45,403 nt of DNA from an uncultured Desulfobulbaceae bacterium (GTDB taxonomy: Bacteria > Desulfobacterota > Desulfobulbia > Desulfobulbales > CALZHT01). Shown here piece by piece: positions 16,396-24,432 of this stretch. The notes below the pieces were generated by a model. That model saw only the letters and a program-made list of their open reading frames with translations, made no database searches and was not told the DNA's origin. The translations under genes were made by a program, and so were the position numbers. Positions within the stretch are counted from its first letter, which is position 1, and each line of letters begins with the position of its first letter. The stretch is from assembly GCA_945787445.1 (NCBI GenBank), contig CALZHT010000032.1:1-45403 (forward strand), read 5' to 3'.

Positions 16396-17580
16396 ATGTC
16401 TAATATGATATCCATTGAAGATTTCAGTGATCCCAAGGCAGCGACGCCGGGGGTCAGCAAAACCACCATGCTGCTCATGCTACTTGTCGCGATCGGCATA
16501 GGGTGCGGGCTCTATGCATTTGTCATTGGTCATCACCATGCCTATAACAATACCAGGGAAATGCCCTGGGGTATCCTGATCGCGGGGTATGCGTTTTTTG
16601 CCATTGTTTCCACCGGTCTTTGTGTGCTGGCAACGGTGAGCCATTTCATGGGAGGCAATCCCATGTCATCATTGGCAAACCGTATGGTTTTTCTTTCCAT
16701 AGTTACTATCATCGGCGGCTTCTCCATAATCGGGGTGGAGATTGAAAATCCCCACCGCATGCTGCTTTACAACATGCTTTCTCCTAATTTCACTTCCAAT
16801 ATCTGGTGGATGGGCACTCTTTACGGCATGGCGGTCGGTTTTATGTTTGTGGAATTTTTCTCCATATTGACGGCGCGATACAAGCTGGCTATCGGCCTTG
16901 GTATTTTGGGTGCCTTGGCTGAAATAATGGCCAATACCAATTTAGGCGCCGTTTTTGCCACCCTTTCGGCACGGCCCTTTTGGTATGGTGCACAACTGCC
17001 CATTTATTTTCTGGCTTCAGCAGTACTTTCCGGAGCCGCCGCCATCATCATGTTCACTCATTTTGCTTACAGGATCCGGGGAGAAAACATGAACTCGGCG
17101 GTATCCGAAGGTATACGGAGCGCCGGCAAAGTAGCGACTTTGACCCTTATTCTCATAATTGTGGCGACAAGCTGGCGTTTTATTTCCTTTTTCGTCGGTG
17201 GTACGGAATTAGGCCGAGTTGCTGCGGAAAGCTTTTTAAGCGGCCCAATGGCCGTTAATTTCTGGGTGTTCGAGATTACGGTGGGTCTGATAGTGCCGCT
17301 GGCTTTGCTCCTGGCCAGCAAGATGAAAAATCCAGGCCTTATGACGGTGGCAGCAATAATGATCCTTATCGGCCAGTTTTTTCAGCGTTATGATCTTGTT
17401 GTTGCCGGTCAGATGGTACCCCAGTACTCTGGCTGGGACAACCTGCCCACCTATTTCAGCTATATTCCGTCCTTTGCCGAATTCATGGTAACATTTGGCG
17501 GTTTTGGCATTGCCGGTGCCGGTTTCCTCTTAGGGGAACGGTTCTTTGGCCGGGTTTTTATGCAGAGTGGCCACCACTAA
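16396..17580 (+). CDS. NrfD-family membrane subunit (DsrP/HmcC-like), quinone-reacting
   Basis: A 394-residue integral membrane protein with about ten hydrophobic helices, starting at residues 25-47 (TTMLLMLLVAIGIGCGLYAF). Conserved NrfD-like points include the GVEIENPHRMLLYNML segment after the third helix and the large loop carrying a conserved Glu/Arg pattern. NrfD proteins exchange electrons with menaquinone on behalf of a periplasmic FeS partner, here the ferredoxin two genes upstream. Ribosome binding site GAGGAGGAG precedes the start. No molybdopterin or other catalytic subunit accompanies the three genes, so the complex may only link the quinone pool to periplasmic cytochromes. The similarity to DsrJOP is in composition, without DsrM or DsrK. 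Confidence 0.9.
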   Translation: MSNMISIEDFSDPKAATPGVSKTTMLLMLLVAIGIGCGLYAFVIGHHHAYNNTREMPWGILIAGYAFFAIVSTGLCVLATVSHFMGGNPMSSLANRMVFLSIVTIIGGFSIIGVEIENPHRMLLYNMLSPNFTSNIWWMGTLYGMAVGFMFVEFFSILTARYKLAIGLGILGALAEIMANTNLGAVFATLSARPFWYGAQLPIYFLASAVLSGAAAIIMFTHFAYRIRGENMNSAVSEGIRSAGKVATLTLILIIVATSWRFISFFVGGTELGRVAAESFLSGPMAVNFWVFEITVGLIVPLALLLASKMKNPGLMTVAAIMILIGQFFQRYDLVVAGQMVPQYSGWDNLPTYFSYIPSFAEFMVTFGGFGIAGAGFLLGERFFGRVFMQSGHH

Positions 17581-17981
17581 AAATATTGTGATGATGGAAT
17601 CGTAAAAATATGATTTGTCTGCTACGCGGACGCGTTGACCGTTATGACACCCTTTAATGAAACGGGCGATAAGTACAGCAGAGGTTTTTTAGTAAGCTAT
17701 TGCCAGTTGATCGATGTATTGTCCCCCAAGAGGATTTCTTCGCTTGCGCTCAGGGCACGTTGTAACTAGTTGAAATTGCATGGCACCTTAACCGCTTTCC
17801 CGATTTTTTGCGGGAGCATCAATATTGAGAAACAAAAATTTTTAAAAAAAAGCGAAATTATTTCTGGCTTTTTTTCTAATTTTGAGATTAACCTGTCAAT
17901 ATATAGGAGGGCGACAGGCAGCAGGGTGATGAAGTGCTGTCTGTCATCACTATTAATTCCGTCCCCAAAAAAGTGAGAGTT
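17581..17981. other. Intergenic region with family C repeat copy 2
   Basis: About 400 bp between the NrfD and MerR genes, mostly occupied by the family C element (17591-17826). Beyond it, CCTGTC-N15-GACAGG (17892-17918) forms a dyad close to the regulator start and could be an operator. A GTG at 17934 offers an alternative regulator start. Confidence 0.5.
17591..17826. repeat. Family C dispersed repeat, copy 2
   Basis: Contains GGAATCGTAAAAATATGAT at its left, then CCCCCAAGAGGATTTCTTCG and GCTCAGGGCAC, then TTGAAATTGCATGGCAC and TTTTTGCGGGAGCATCAA at its right. The same blocks occur in order at 24285-24432; copy 1 lacks the central block. Confidence 0.85.
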
Positions 17982-18344
17982 ATGCTTCCAGAAAACAAAG
18001 CCCTATTTACTATCGGTGTTGCAGCGGCCATGCTTGAGGTTCATCCGAGGACCTTGAGGATCTACGAACAGGAAGGGCTTATCAAGCCCGTACGAAAAGG
18101 CAAATGGCGTTATTACAGTGTAGGCGATATTGAGTGGGTGCAATGCATGAGGAAAATGATCCACGAATACAGTATCAGTATCGCGGCAATCAAAAAGCTT
18201 CTACAGTTTACACCCTGCTGGAAAATTATAAACTGTCCTCCTGAAAAAAGGCAGAAGTGCGCGGCATTGAGTGCCGGAAGTTTGACTGAGGACATGATGA
18301 ACCTGGAGGCGTTTCAAACGCAGGAATATAAAAAGAATAACTGA
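17982..18344 (+). CDS. MerR-family-like transcriptional regulator with a cysteine-rich tail
   Basis: A 120-residue protein. The N-terminal winged helix-turn-helix reads YTIGV-like FTIGVAAAMLEVHPRTLRIYE (split here: FTIGVAAAMLEV, then HPRTLRIYEQEGL), closest to the HspR/MerR group. A helix follows, and then a compact tail holds CWKIINC and KC: cysteines at 79, 85 and 93 (CX5CX7C), with another at 55. Such CW-x4-C tails suggest binding of a metal or a FeS cluster and thus a redox- or metal-responsive regulator, but this is inference. I chose the ATG at 17982 because it begins close to the fold; a GTG at 17934 is possible. It sits between the NrfD operon and cytochrome c3, both plausible targets. 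Confidence 0.82.
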   Translation: MLPENKALFTIGVAAAMLEVHPRTLRIYEQEGLIKPVRKGKWRYYSVGDIEWVQCMRKMIHEYSISIAAIKKLLQFTPCWKIINCPPEKRQKCAALSAGSLTEDMMNLEAFQTQEYKKNN

Positions 18345-18362
18345 TAGAATTTATTTGGTAAT

Positions 18363-18406
18363 AAAAAAAAGAGGCTGCCTCGCTTTTGAGGCAGCCTCTT
18401 TTTTTT
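18363..18406. terminator. Bidirectional Rho-independent terminator
   Basis: A perfect 11-bp stem GAGGCTGCCTC (18371-18381) / GAGGCAGCCTC (18388-18398) with a 6-base loop, a run of eight T on the right and eight A on the left. It serves both convergent genes, the regulator and cytochrome c3. Confidence 0.95.
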
Positions 18407-18431
18407 GTTTATTTTTATAAGCTATAAGAAC

Positions 18432-18854
18432 TTATTTTGTGCCTTTTTTTTCGCCTTCTTTCTTGGGATGGCAGCCGGCGCATTTTGTGGGAGCTTTTTT
18501 GCCTTCTTTGCTCAATTTCTTATGGCAGGTTTTGCAGTTGGCATGGGCGGCTTTCATGTAGCTGTTGAGCTTTGCATTTGCCAGGCTTTCATTGTGGCAG
18601 GATTCGCATTTTCCAATGGCTTGGCCTTCGGCATAGGCAACCTGTTTGCCGTCAGCGTCCATACCATGGTGGCAGTCGCCGCATTTTATAGTTTCTTGAT
18701 GTTTTTTATGCGGAAATAAAGATGGTTTTTTTGCTTTCTGGGTCGTCAAGGTCATGTCTGCCGGACCGGGATCCGCTGCGATGCTGAGGCCGGCAATGGC
18801 CATGCTGAACACCAAAGAAACAGCGGCGGCACATACTACTAGTTTTTTTCTCAT
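18432..18854 (-). CDS. Tetraheme cytochrome c3 (class III)
   Basis: A 140-residue periplasmic cytochrome. The signal peptide spans roughly residues 1-27 and ends in LSIAA. Four CXXCH haem sites are at residues 58-62 (CGDCH), 83-87 (CESCH), 107-111 (CKTCH) and 125-129 (CAGCH). The FPHKKHQETIKCGDCHH segment supplies the distal histidine pair typical of class III cytochromes. A lysine-rich C-terminus, as found in type I c3, suits docking with hydrogenases or other redox partners. AAGGAGG precedes the ATG at 18854. A strong promoter-like site lies upstream. Likely role: a soluble electron shuttle for periplasmic oxidation of hydrogen or formate, by analogy with sulfate reducers. Confidence 0.95.
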   Translation of the reverse strand: MRKKLVVCAAAVSLVFSMAIAGLSIAADPGPADMTLTTQKAKKPSLFPHKKHQETIKCGDCHHGMDADGKQVAYAEGQAIGKCESCHNESLANAKLNSYMKAAHANCKTCHKKLSKEGKKAPTKCAGCHPKKEGEKKGTK

Positions 18855-19185
18855 GTTATCGTTCCTCCTTAGTAAAATGGTTATAACTGAATGACAGTTC
18901 ATTTTATCTCGGCTATATATACTTTGCTGGTCAGGGATGTCAAGAAAGAATGCAAAGTATTTTGATAAAATGTTTCAATTCAGCACGTTGGATGATCCAG
19001 GTAATATGCTCAGCGGTGACTGATCATGGAGAAAACAACCATGGATGGCGTGTATTTCCACGTCGTTAAGCGGTGTTATAGGGTGCCGGAGATCTACGAA
19101 AAAGAGGACCGTCCGCTATCCGCCTCAGGTGGATGCGGACCGGCCAATGACAAGGAGATGCAATGCCGCGTGTTCGCTTATACGA
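18855..19185. other. Upstream region of cytochrome c3
   Basis: About 330 bp with the promoter and dyad for cytochrome c3 (18916-18960) in its left part. A 66-codon open frame at 19026-19226 lacks a ribosome binding site and overlaps the resC 3' end; I do not consider it a gene. Confidence 0.5.
18916..18943 (-). promoter_or_regulatory. Sigma70-type promoter of the cytochrome c3 gene
   Basis: Read on the minus strand: TTGACA (18943-18938), a 16-bp spacer, TATATA (18921-18916), about 60 bp upstream of the ATG at 18854. An inverted repeat, ATACTTTGC (18919-18927) and GCAAAGTAT (18952-18960), brackets the -35 and overlaps the -10, a natural position for a repressor or activator. Confidence 0.75.
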
Positions 19186-20040
19186 TTAGCCAGCGTAACT
19201 ATGGAGGCCTGAAAGGAGATAGTTGACGCCGTAGTAGGTGAAAATAACCGAGAGAAAACCGATTATGGCAAGCCAGGCGATACGGGAGCCGCCCCAGCCT
19301 CTTACAAAACGGGCATGCAGGGCTACAGCGTACACAAACCAGGTGATGAGAGACCAGGTCTCTTTCGGGTCCCAGCTCCAGTATGTACCCCAGGCGGAGT
19401 TCGCCCAGATGGCGCCGGTTATGATACCGGTGGAGAGCCAGATAAAACCGAACACTATGGTTTTATAAATAACATCATCAATAATTTTAAGATCCGGTAA
19501 GGTGCTGATCAGGTTGCCCGCTGCTTCTTTGCCGTGTTTTATTTCATTTTTTTTCTTGAGCAGATACATAATTCCCATGCCGCAAGCCACTGCAAAGGCG
19601 GCATAGCCGATAAAACAGGCGACAACATGGGCGATAAGCCAATTGCTTTGCAAAGCAGGCACCAATGGTTTTATCTCTTGTTGAATATTGGTGCCGAAGG
19701 AGGCATAGGCCATGCTCAGGAAGGAGAACGGCACGGCAAAAGTGCCGATCAATCGATTTTTAAATTTGTATTCCAGAAAGAGATAGAGAATAATTATGGT
19801 CCATGAAAAGAACACAAGTGATTCGTACATATTAGATAAGGGCGCATGACCGATTCCCATTTGGTATGATTCTACCCAGCGCAAGCCAAGGCCTGCCGTT
19901 TGCACCAGAAATGCTGTGCAGGCAACCACCGTTGCCAGGAGGCCGAGCTTTTCCGCCCGGAAAACAAATATCGCAATATAGAGTGCCGATGCCAGAAGGT
20001 AGGCAAAGGTTGTAAAGCCTAAAAGTTGAGAGCTGTCCAT
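19186..20040 (-). CDS. resC: Cytochrome c maturation protein ResC/CcsA-type haem exporter
   Basis: A 284-residue polytopic membrane protein of System II cytochrome c biogenesis. About eight hydrophobic segments are visible. The WWD signature reads WGTYWSWDPKETWSLITW (about residues 217-234), the haem-handling periplasmic loop, and conserved histidines occur nearby (AHVVACF, LHARFVRGWGG). With ResB it exports haem and attaches it to CXXCH sites. It lies 9 bp after the resB stop, so the two form an operon. Its presence is consistent with the adjacent cytochromes, though System II serves all c-type cytochromes of the cell. Confidence 0.94.
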   Translation of the reverse strand: MDSSQLLGFTTFAYLLASALYIAIFVFRAEKLGLLATVVACTAFLVQTAGLGLRWVESYQMGIGHAPLSNMYESLVFFSWTIIILYLFLEYKFKNRLIGTFAVPFSFLSMAYASFGTNIQQEIKPLVPALQSNWLIAHVVACFIGYAAFAVACGMGIMYLLKKKNEIKHGKEAAGNLISTLPDLKIIDDVIYKTIVFGFIWLSTGIITGAIWANSAWGTYWSWDPKETWSLITWFVYAVALHARFVRGWGGSRIAWLAIIGFLSVIFTYYGVNYLLSGLHSYAG

Positions 20041-20049
20041 GATATAACC

Positions 20050-21390
20050 TTAACCTTGTTGTTTGCTTTCATCTTGGTCGAATTGTAACTTGCTGACAAG
20101 TTTTTCAAAATCTCTTTCAAAGCCAATTTTATTTTTATTACTGAGTCCGCCGAGTACTATTTTTGATCCCTTTGCATCCTCTGACACAAAAGCCCAAACG
20201 CGACGGTGCGACATGAAAAAGGCGACATAGAGGCCTAATATCATCAGCGTACAGCCAGTATAGACATACCAGACTCCCGGATCTTTGGCTACTTGTAATC
20301 CGGTGGCATAAAGCTGGCCCGCTGTAAAGGAATAATCGTTTTCCGGTCTCTTGATAACAACGGTTTTTTCATCATCCATCCAGAATTGTGATGGGGGACC
20401 GTTGCCGTCTGAAAACCAGATTTTATAACGTAGTTTGCCGAACTGGGCCGGGCTAATGTTAAGGATGCCAAAGGTAACATTGGCGGCGCCCCAGGTGTAT
20501 TGCCTGCCGGGCGTAATGCGGAACACTTGCTGTTGGTTCGTTTTATCCTGTTTGATGGTTACAAGAAATTCTTCATAATTCTGGTAGCTTGACTGGTAAA
20601 ATGTTATGCCTTTATAGTCCAGCGGATCGTTTACCAGAATTGACTTGGTAAGGACTTCATTACCCCCGTCCAAAACAGTGAGATCTGAGCGGTATTCCTT
20701 GGGAGCGCCATTGGGATAAAAAGAAAGGGAAAAATCATCAACCCGCAAATCAAAGCCCAAGGGAATAACCTTATTGGTGCCGAATTCGTATATAACGTTG
20801 GTGGTGGTTTTTTCCTTGAGCATTATGCTGCCCTTAAAGCCGAGCAGAGATCCGATAATGGCGCCGGCAAAAATTATGAGAATGCTCACATGGACAATAT
20901 AGGCGCCGAGGCGGGTCCAACTTCCTTTTTGAGCAAAGAGCATGATCCCGTTATGGATTTGCGCCTCCTCGGCCTTCCAGCCATCTTTAGCCATGATGTC
21001 CTTCATCGCTCGAGCAGAATCGGTTACGGAATCTTTCGTATTGATGGCCCGGCCCTGCTTCATCTTTTCAAGACGGGCCGGGTCCGTATCCAGGTTGTTC
21101 ATGACAATGAGGCGCCAGACGTTTGGAATGCGATCAATTGAGCAGACAATAAGGTTAAGGCTCAAAAGAACGAGCATGGTGAGAAACCACCAGGAATTAT
21201 ACATGTCGACAAAGTCGAGAATCTCAAAAAATTTGGCAACGCTTGCACCATAGATCTCGATGTATCTTCCCGCCGGTTCCTTTTGGGGAATCAAAGTTCC
21301 GGCGATGGAGGCTACTGCTAAGATAATGAGGTTGAACAGAGCGAGTTTAACAGATGCGAAGAAATTCCAAAAAGCATTCTTGTTTTTCAT
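20050..21390 (-). CDS. resB: Cytochrome c maturation protein ResB (CcsB-like)
   Basis: A 446-residue ResB homologue. It begins with a membrane segment (KLALFNLIILAVASIAGTLI), has further ones near residues 60-85 and 160-185, then a large periplasmic domain and a last membrane segment near 385-405. Family motifs include LIPQKEP and SWTRLGAYIVHVSILIIF with its conserved histidine, and DPGVWYVYTGCTLMILGLYV near the end. ResB with ResC forms the System II haem lyase complex. It is the first gene of the two-gene minus-strand operon; ATG at 21390 precedes a lysine-rich start. Homologues in many Desulfobacterota have this size. Confidence 0.93.
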   Translation of the reverse strand: MKNKNAFWNFFASVKLALFNLIILAVASIAGTLIPQKEPAGRYIEIYGASVAKFFEILDFVDMYNSWWFLTMLVLLSLNLIVCSIDRIPNVWRLIVMNNLDTDPARLEKMKQGRAINTKDSVTDSARAMKDIMAKDGWKAEEAQIHNGIMLFAQKGSWTRLGAYIVHVSILIIFAGAIIGSLLGFKGSIMLKEKTTTNVIYEFGTNKVIPLGFDLRVDDFSLSFYPNGAPKEYRSDLTVLDGGNEVLTKSILVNDPLDYKGITFYQSSYQNYEEFLVTIKQDKTNQQQVFRITPGRQYTWGAANVTFGILNISPAQFGKLRYKIWFSDGNGPPSQFWMDDEKTVVIKRPENDYSFTAGQLYATGLQVAKDPGVWYVYTGCTLMILGLYVAFFMSHRRVWAFVSEDAKGSKIVLGGLSNKNKIGFERDFEKLVSKLQFDQDESKQQG

Positions 21391-21619
21391 ATAGCGGTGG
21401 ACTTTGATTAGGGGTTAATCAGAAAAACTGTGTAGTACAATTGTCAAGTTTATGCTGTCGCACAAAGATAGAGAATATACATTTAGTTATGGGTAAAAGT
21501 CAAACAAAATACGCACTGAGCGGCACGATATCGTATGCTGGCTTAAGAAAAAGACTTGCCATTGATACGAATACGATGTATAAATTGCGGTCCCAAAATA
21601 CGAGAAAAGGAGTTTTGTC

Positions 21620-21814
21620 ATGGCAAAAGTTTGTGCGATATGCGGAAAGAAACCAGTAACCGGCAATAATGTCAGCCACGCGCATAACAAAACCAGGCGG
21701 CGCTGGATCCCCAATCTGCAAAGGGTAAGAATGGCCACCAGTGGCGGGAATACCAAGCAGATGCGGGTGTGTACCAGATGCATCCGTTCCGGTGCAGTGA
21801 TCAAGTCTGCCTGA
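21620..21814 (+). CDS. rpmB: 50S ribosomal protein L28
   Basis: A 64-residue L28 with the zinc-type cysteine pattern: CAIC near the start and CTRC near the end. The core [18 protein letters not shown] is typical. It binds 23S rRNA on the large subunit. The start follows AAAAGGAG. The gene is alone, as is common in delta-type proteobacteria. A family A element begins 27 bp after its stop. Confidence 0.97.
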   Translation: MAKVCAICGKKPVTGNNVSHAHNKTRRRWIPNLQRVRMATSGGNTKQMRVCTRCIRSGAVIKSA

Positions 21815-21840
21815 TTAACCTCTTCACCTCCTAATTCTTT

Positions 21841-22048
21841 CCTAAATTGAGCGATTTTTGAGTTCGCCGAAGATACGCGAAAGAGGACATTTCGCTATAG
21901 TAGGCTATGCGGGATGTTCTCTGACAAAGTAGATTCGGTGAAATCGAAAATCCCACAGGGTTTCAAATTTTGAAAACCCAAATCAGTATAAGTACATTAT
22001 AAAAAACAAAATACATTCCTTTTCAAAATTTGAAACGTTCAATTTAGG
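21841..22048. mobile_element. MITE-like element with terminal inverted repeats (family A, copy 1)
   Basis: A 208-bp non-coding element. The left end CCTAAATTGAGCG (21841-21853) and right end CGTTCAATTTAGG (22036-22048) are inverted repeats with one mismatch. TCTTT flanks both ends, which could be a 5-bp target duplication, though the fragment at 14560 shares the right-flank TCTTT, so the boundary is uncertain. Its right end supplies the TAA stop codon of rel. Copy 2 at 27486-27708 is in opposite orientation. Confidence 0.8.
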
Positions 22049-24266
22049 TCTTTCTTTTCGCCTCGATCACCCCATCAAGTTGTTGGATATGTTGCAGTAG
22101 CCTGACCAGATGGTCCAGGTCGGCAATCTCGATTGTGAAGTTAAAGGTTGCCAGGTTGGATTTGTTGGTCCGCGCCTCCAGGTTCAGGATATTGGAGTCG
22201 TCCGAGGCAATCGCCTGACTGAGAGATGCAAGCAGTCCTTTTTTATCCTGGGCAACAACCTGGATTTTTGCCTTATGTGGAACTGTGGATACTGCGGACC
22301 AACTTGCTTCGATGCGCCTTTTAGGATCAGTTGCAAGCAGGCTGGCGCAATTTTTCTTATGCACTGAAATTCCCCGGCCCGCGGTTATGAATCCGATGAT
22401 TTCATCGCCGGGCACGGGTAAACAGCATTTACTGATATTGGTTAGCACTCCTTCGGCGCCCTGGATTTTGATAATTTCTCCATGTGCCGCTTTTCGATCG
22501 CGTTTCTTGGGGGGTGCTTCAATAATTTCTACTTTTTCCTCTACGATTTCAGGCGGCTGCAGTTTGTTGGCAATAGTCTGTACGCTTATCTTGCCTGCGC
22601 CGACCTGTCTCAGCAGCTCATCAAGAGAATTTGCGGAAAACATTTTGAGTATTTCTTTTATGTGGCCGGTTTTGATGAGCTTTTTGAGGCTTATATTGTG
22701 GCGGCGCAGTTCGCGCTCACAAATTTCCTTGCCTAAACGGTGTAATTTCTCCTGCTCTTCCTGTTTGAGCCAAGAGCGGATTCGGCTTTTTGCCCGGTTT
22801 GTCCGGACTATCGAAAGCCATCCCCGGTTTGGGTGCTGGTTAGGTGAAGTAATTATTTCAACAACATCACCGTTTTTAAGTTGATAACGCAAGGGTACCA
22901 TTCGGTTGTTGACTTTCGCTCCAACACAATGGCTGCCGACTTCGGTGTGGATGCTGAAAGCGAAATCAAGCGGTGTGCTGCCATGGGGAAATTCTTTGAC
23001 ATCACCATTAGGTGTGAGAGCGTATACGTCGATGGCATGGAGTTCCCCTTTTACTGCATCGAGAAATTCCTTCGGGTCTTTCAGATCCTGCAACCTTTGA
23101 ATAAGCTGCTTCAGCCATTGGAAGAGATTGGCATCCTTTTTTGAAACTGATTTGCCTTCTTTATATGCCCAGTGGGCGGCAATGCCGTCATTGGCGATTT
23201 TGTCCATTTCCTCGGTGCGGATCTGCACTTCCATAAACTCGCCGTGCGGTCCTACAACCGAGGTATGGAGGGATTGATACATGTTACTTTTGGGGGTGCT
23301 GATAAAATCCTTGAATCTGCCGCTGATCGGGCTCCATTGCGCATGGACAACCCCAAGTGCCTCATAGCATTCCTTAATGGTTTTGACAATGATGCGGAAT
23401 GCTACTTTATCGTATACCTTTTCCAGCGGGATTTTTTGTTTGATGAGTTTTTTATAAATGGAGTAAAGATGTTTGGGGCGGCCAAGGATTGTAAAATTCT
23501 CAAGGCCATATTCAGTAAGCTTGGCGGAAAGGATATCCTTTACCTCTTCCACATATTTTTCACGGTCTTCAAGGGAGGTCGCTAAGCTACCGGCAAGCTC
23601 AGCATACTCTTTGGGATGGATATAGGTAAAGGACAGATCCTCCAGTTCGCGTTTCATCCAGTCAATTCCCAGGCGACTGGCCAAAGGGGCGTACAGGTCC
23701 CTTGTTTCACGGGAGATTTCTTTCTGTCTTCCTTTGGTGAAATCGATGGTCCGCATGTCGTGCAGTCTGTCCGCCAGTTTCAACAGGAGGACTCGGATGT
23801 CAGCCGCCATGGCCAGGAACATTTTTCTAACGTTTTCAGCCTGGTAAGCCACCTTGCTGTTAAATTCAACATCGGTGATTTTGGTTGCGCCGCTCACAAT
23901 ATTTGCTATATCCTTGCCGAATAACTTTTGCAGCTCTTCTTCTGATGCGGGAGTATCCGTCTCTTTGAGCACCCCGTGCAGAAGACCGGCAGCAAGGGTA
24001 GCTTTATCAAGCCGCATGGTGGAAAGGATATGTGAAACAGCCAAGGGGTGAGTTATGTAAGGCTCGCCAGACCTGCGGTATTTTCCTTCATGGATTTTTT
24101 CCGCGTACACATAAGCCTTGTCGAGTATGGACAAGTCCTCGCCCGGCATATATTCCCTGGCTCGGCTGATCAGATCATCTAGGCGGTGTGGAGCAGAGAT
24201 TGGCGGCAGGACAGGCAGATTACCGGTTTCTGCGGTATTATCTTTTTTGAACTGAAGCTGGGTCAT
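22044..24266 (-). CDS. relA: RelA/SpoT family (p)ppGpp synthetase with a degenerate hydrolase site
   Basis: A 740-residue long RSH protein: HD-type hydrolase domain (about 45-200), synthetase (about 240-370), TGS (about 405-465), helical and zinc-finger regions (NISKCCLPVPGDEI), and ACT domain (about 665-735). The synthetase looks complete, with RPKHLYSIYKK, RFKDFISTPKSN, YQSLHTSV and EVQIRTEEMD. The hydrolase is not: the family motif HDVVEDT reads HGVLKET at residues 97-103, so the metal-binding Asp is Gly and the catalytic Glu-Asp pair is Lys-Glu, although His72-region HP and the later KLADRLHDMRT remain. I infer a synthetase-biased enzyme. The stop codon lies in the end of a family A element. 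Confidence 0.93.
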   Translation of the reverse strand: MTQLQFKKDNTAETGNLPVLPPISAPHRLDDLISRAREYMPGEDLSILDKAYVYAEKIHEGKYRRSGEPYITHPLAVSHILSTMRLDKATLAAGLLHGVLKETDTPASEEELQKLFGKDIANIVSGATKITDVEFNSKVAYQAENVRKMFLAMAADIRVLLLKLADRLHDMRTIDFTKGRQKEISRETRDLYAPLASRLGIDWMKRELEDLSFTYIHPKEYAELAGSLATSLEDREKYVEEVKDILSAKLTEYGLENFTILGRPKHLYSIYKKLIKQKIPLEKVYDKVAFRIIVKTIKECYEALGVVHAQWSPISGRFKDFISTPKSNMYQSLHTSVVGPHGEFMEVQIRTEEMDKIANDGIAAHWAYKEGKSVSKKDANLFQWLKQLIQRLQDLKDPKEFLDAVKGELHAIDVYALTPNGDVKEFPHGSTPLDFAFSIHTEVGSHCVGAKVNNRMVPLRYQLKNGDVVEIITSPNQHPNRGWLSIVRTNRAKSRIRSWLKQEEQEKLHRLGKEICERELRRHNISLKKLIKTGHIKEILKMFSANSLDELLRQVGAGKISVQTIANKLQPPEIVEEKVEIIEAPPKKRDRKAAHGEIIKIQGAEGVLTNISKCCLPVPGDEIIGFITAGRGISVHKKNCASLLATDPKRRIEASWSAVSTVPHKAKIQVVAQDKKGLLASLSQAIASDDSNILNLEARTNKSNLATFNFTIEIADLDHLVRLLQHIQQLDGVIEAKRKT

Positions 24267-24284
24267 GGAGTTCTATTGGTAAAA

Positions 24285-24432
24285 ATTGATAAAATCGTAA
24301 AAAATACGATATCATCGTTGTGTTATCCCCCAAGAGGATTTCTTCGCTTGTGCTCAGGGCACCCTGTGCCTAGTTGAAATTACATGGCACGTTAACCGAT
24401 TTCCCGACTTTTTGCGGGATCATCAAGAATTA
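24285..24432. repeat. Family C dispersed repeat, copy 3
   Basis: Runs from ATTGATAAAATCGTAAAAAA through CCCCCAAGAGGATTTCTTCG and TTGAAATTACATGGCAC to TTTTTGCGGGATCATCAA. It fills the gap between the rel start and the proS stop almost completely, and its right edge overlaps the proS TAA. Confidence 0.88.

Noticed and set aside
19026-19226. Plus-strand frame of 66 codons overlapping the end of resC
   Set aside because: No ribosome binding site, low-information sequence and overlap with a firm gene on the other strand.
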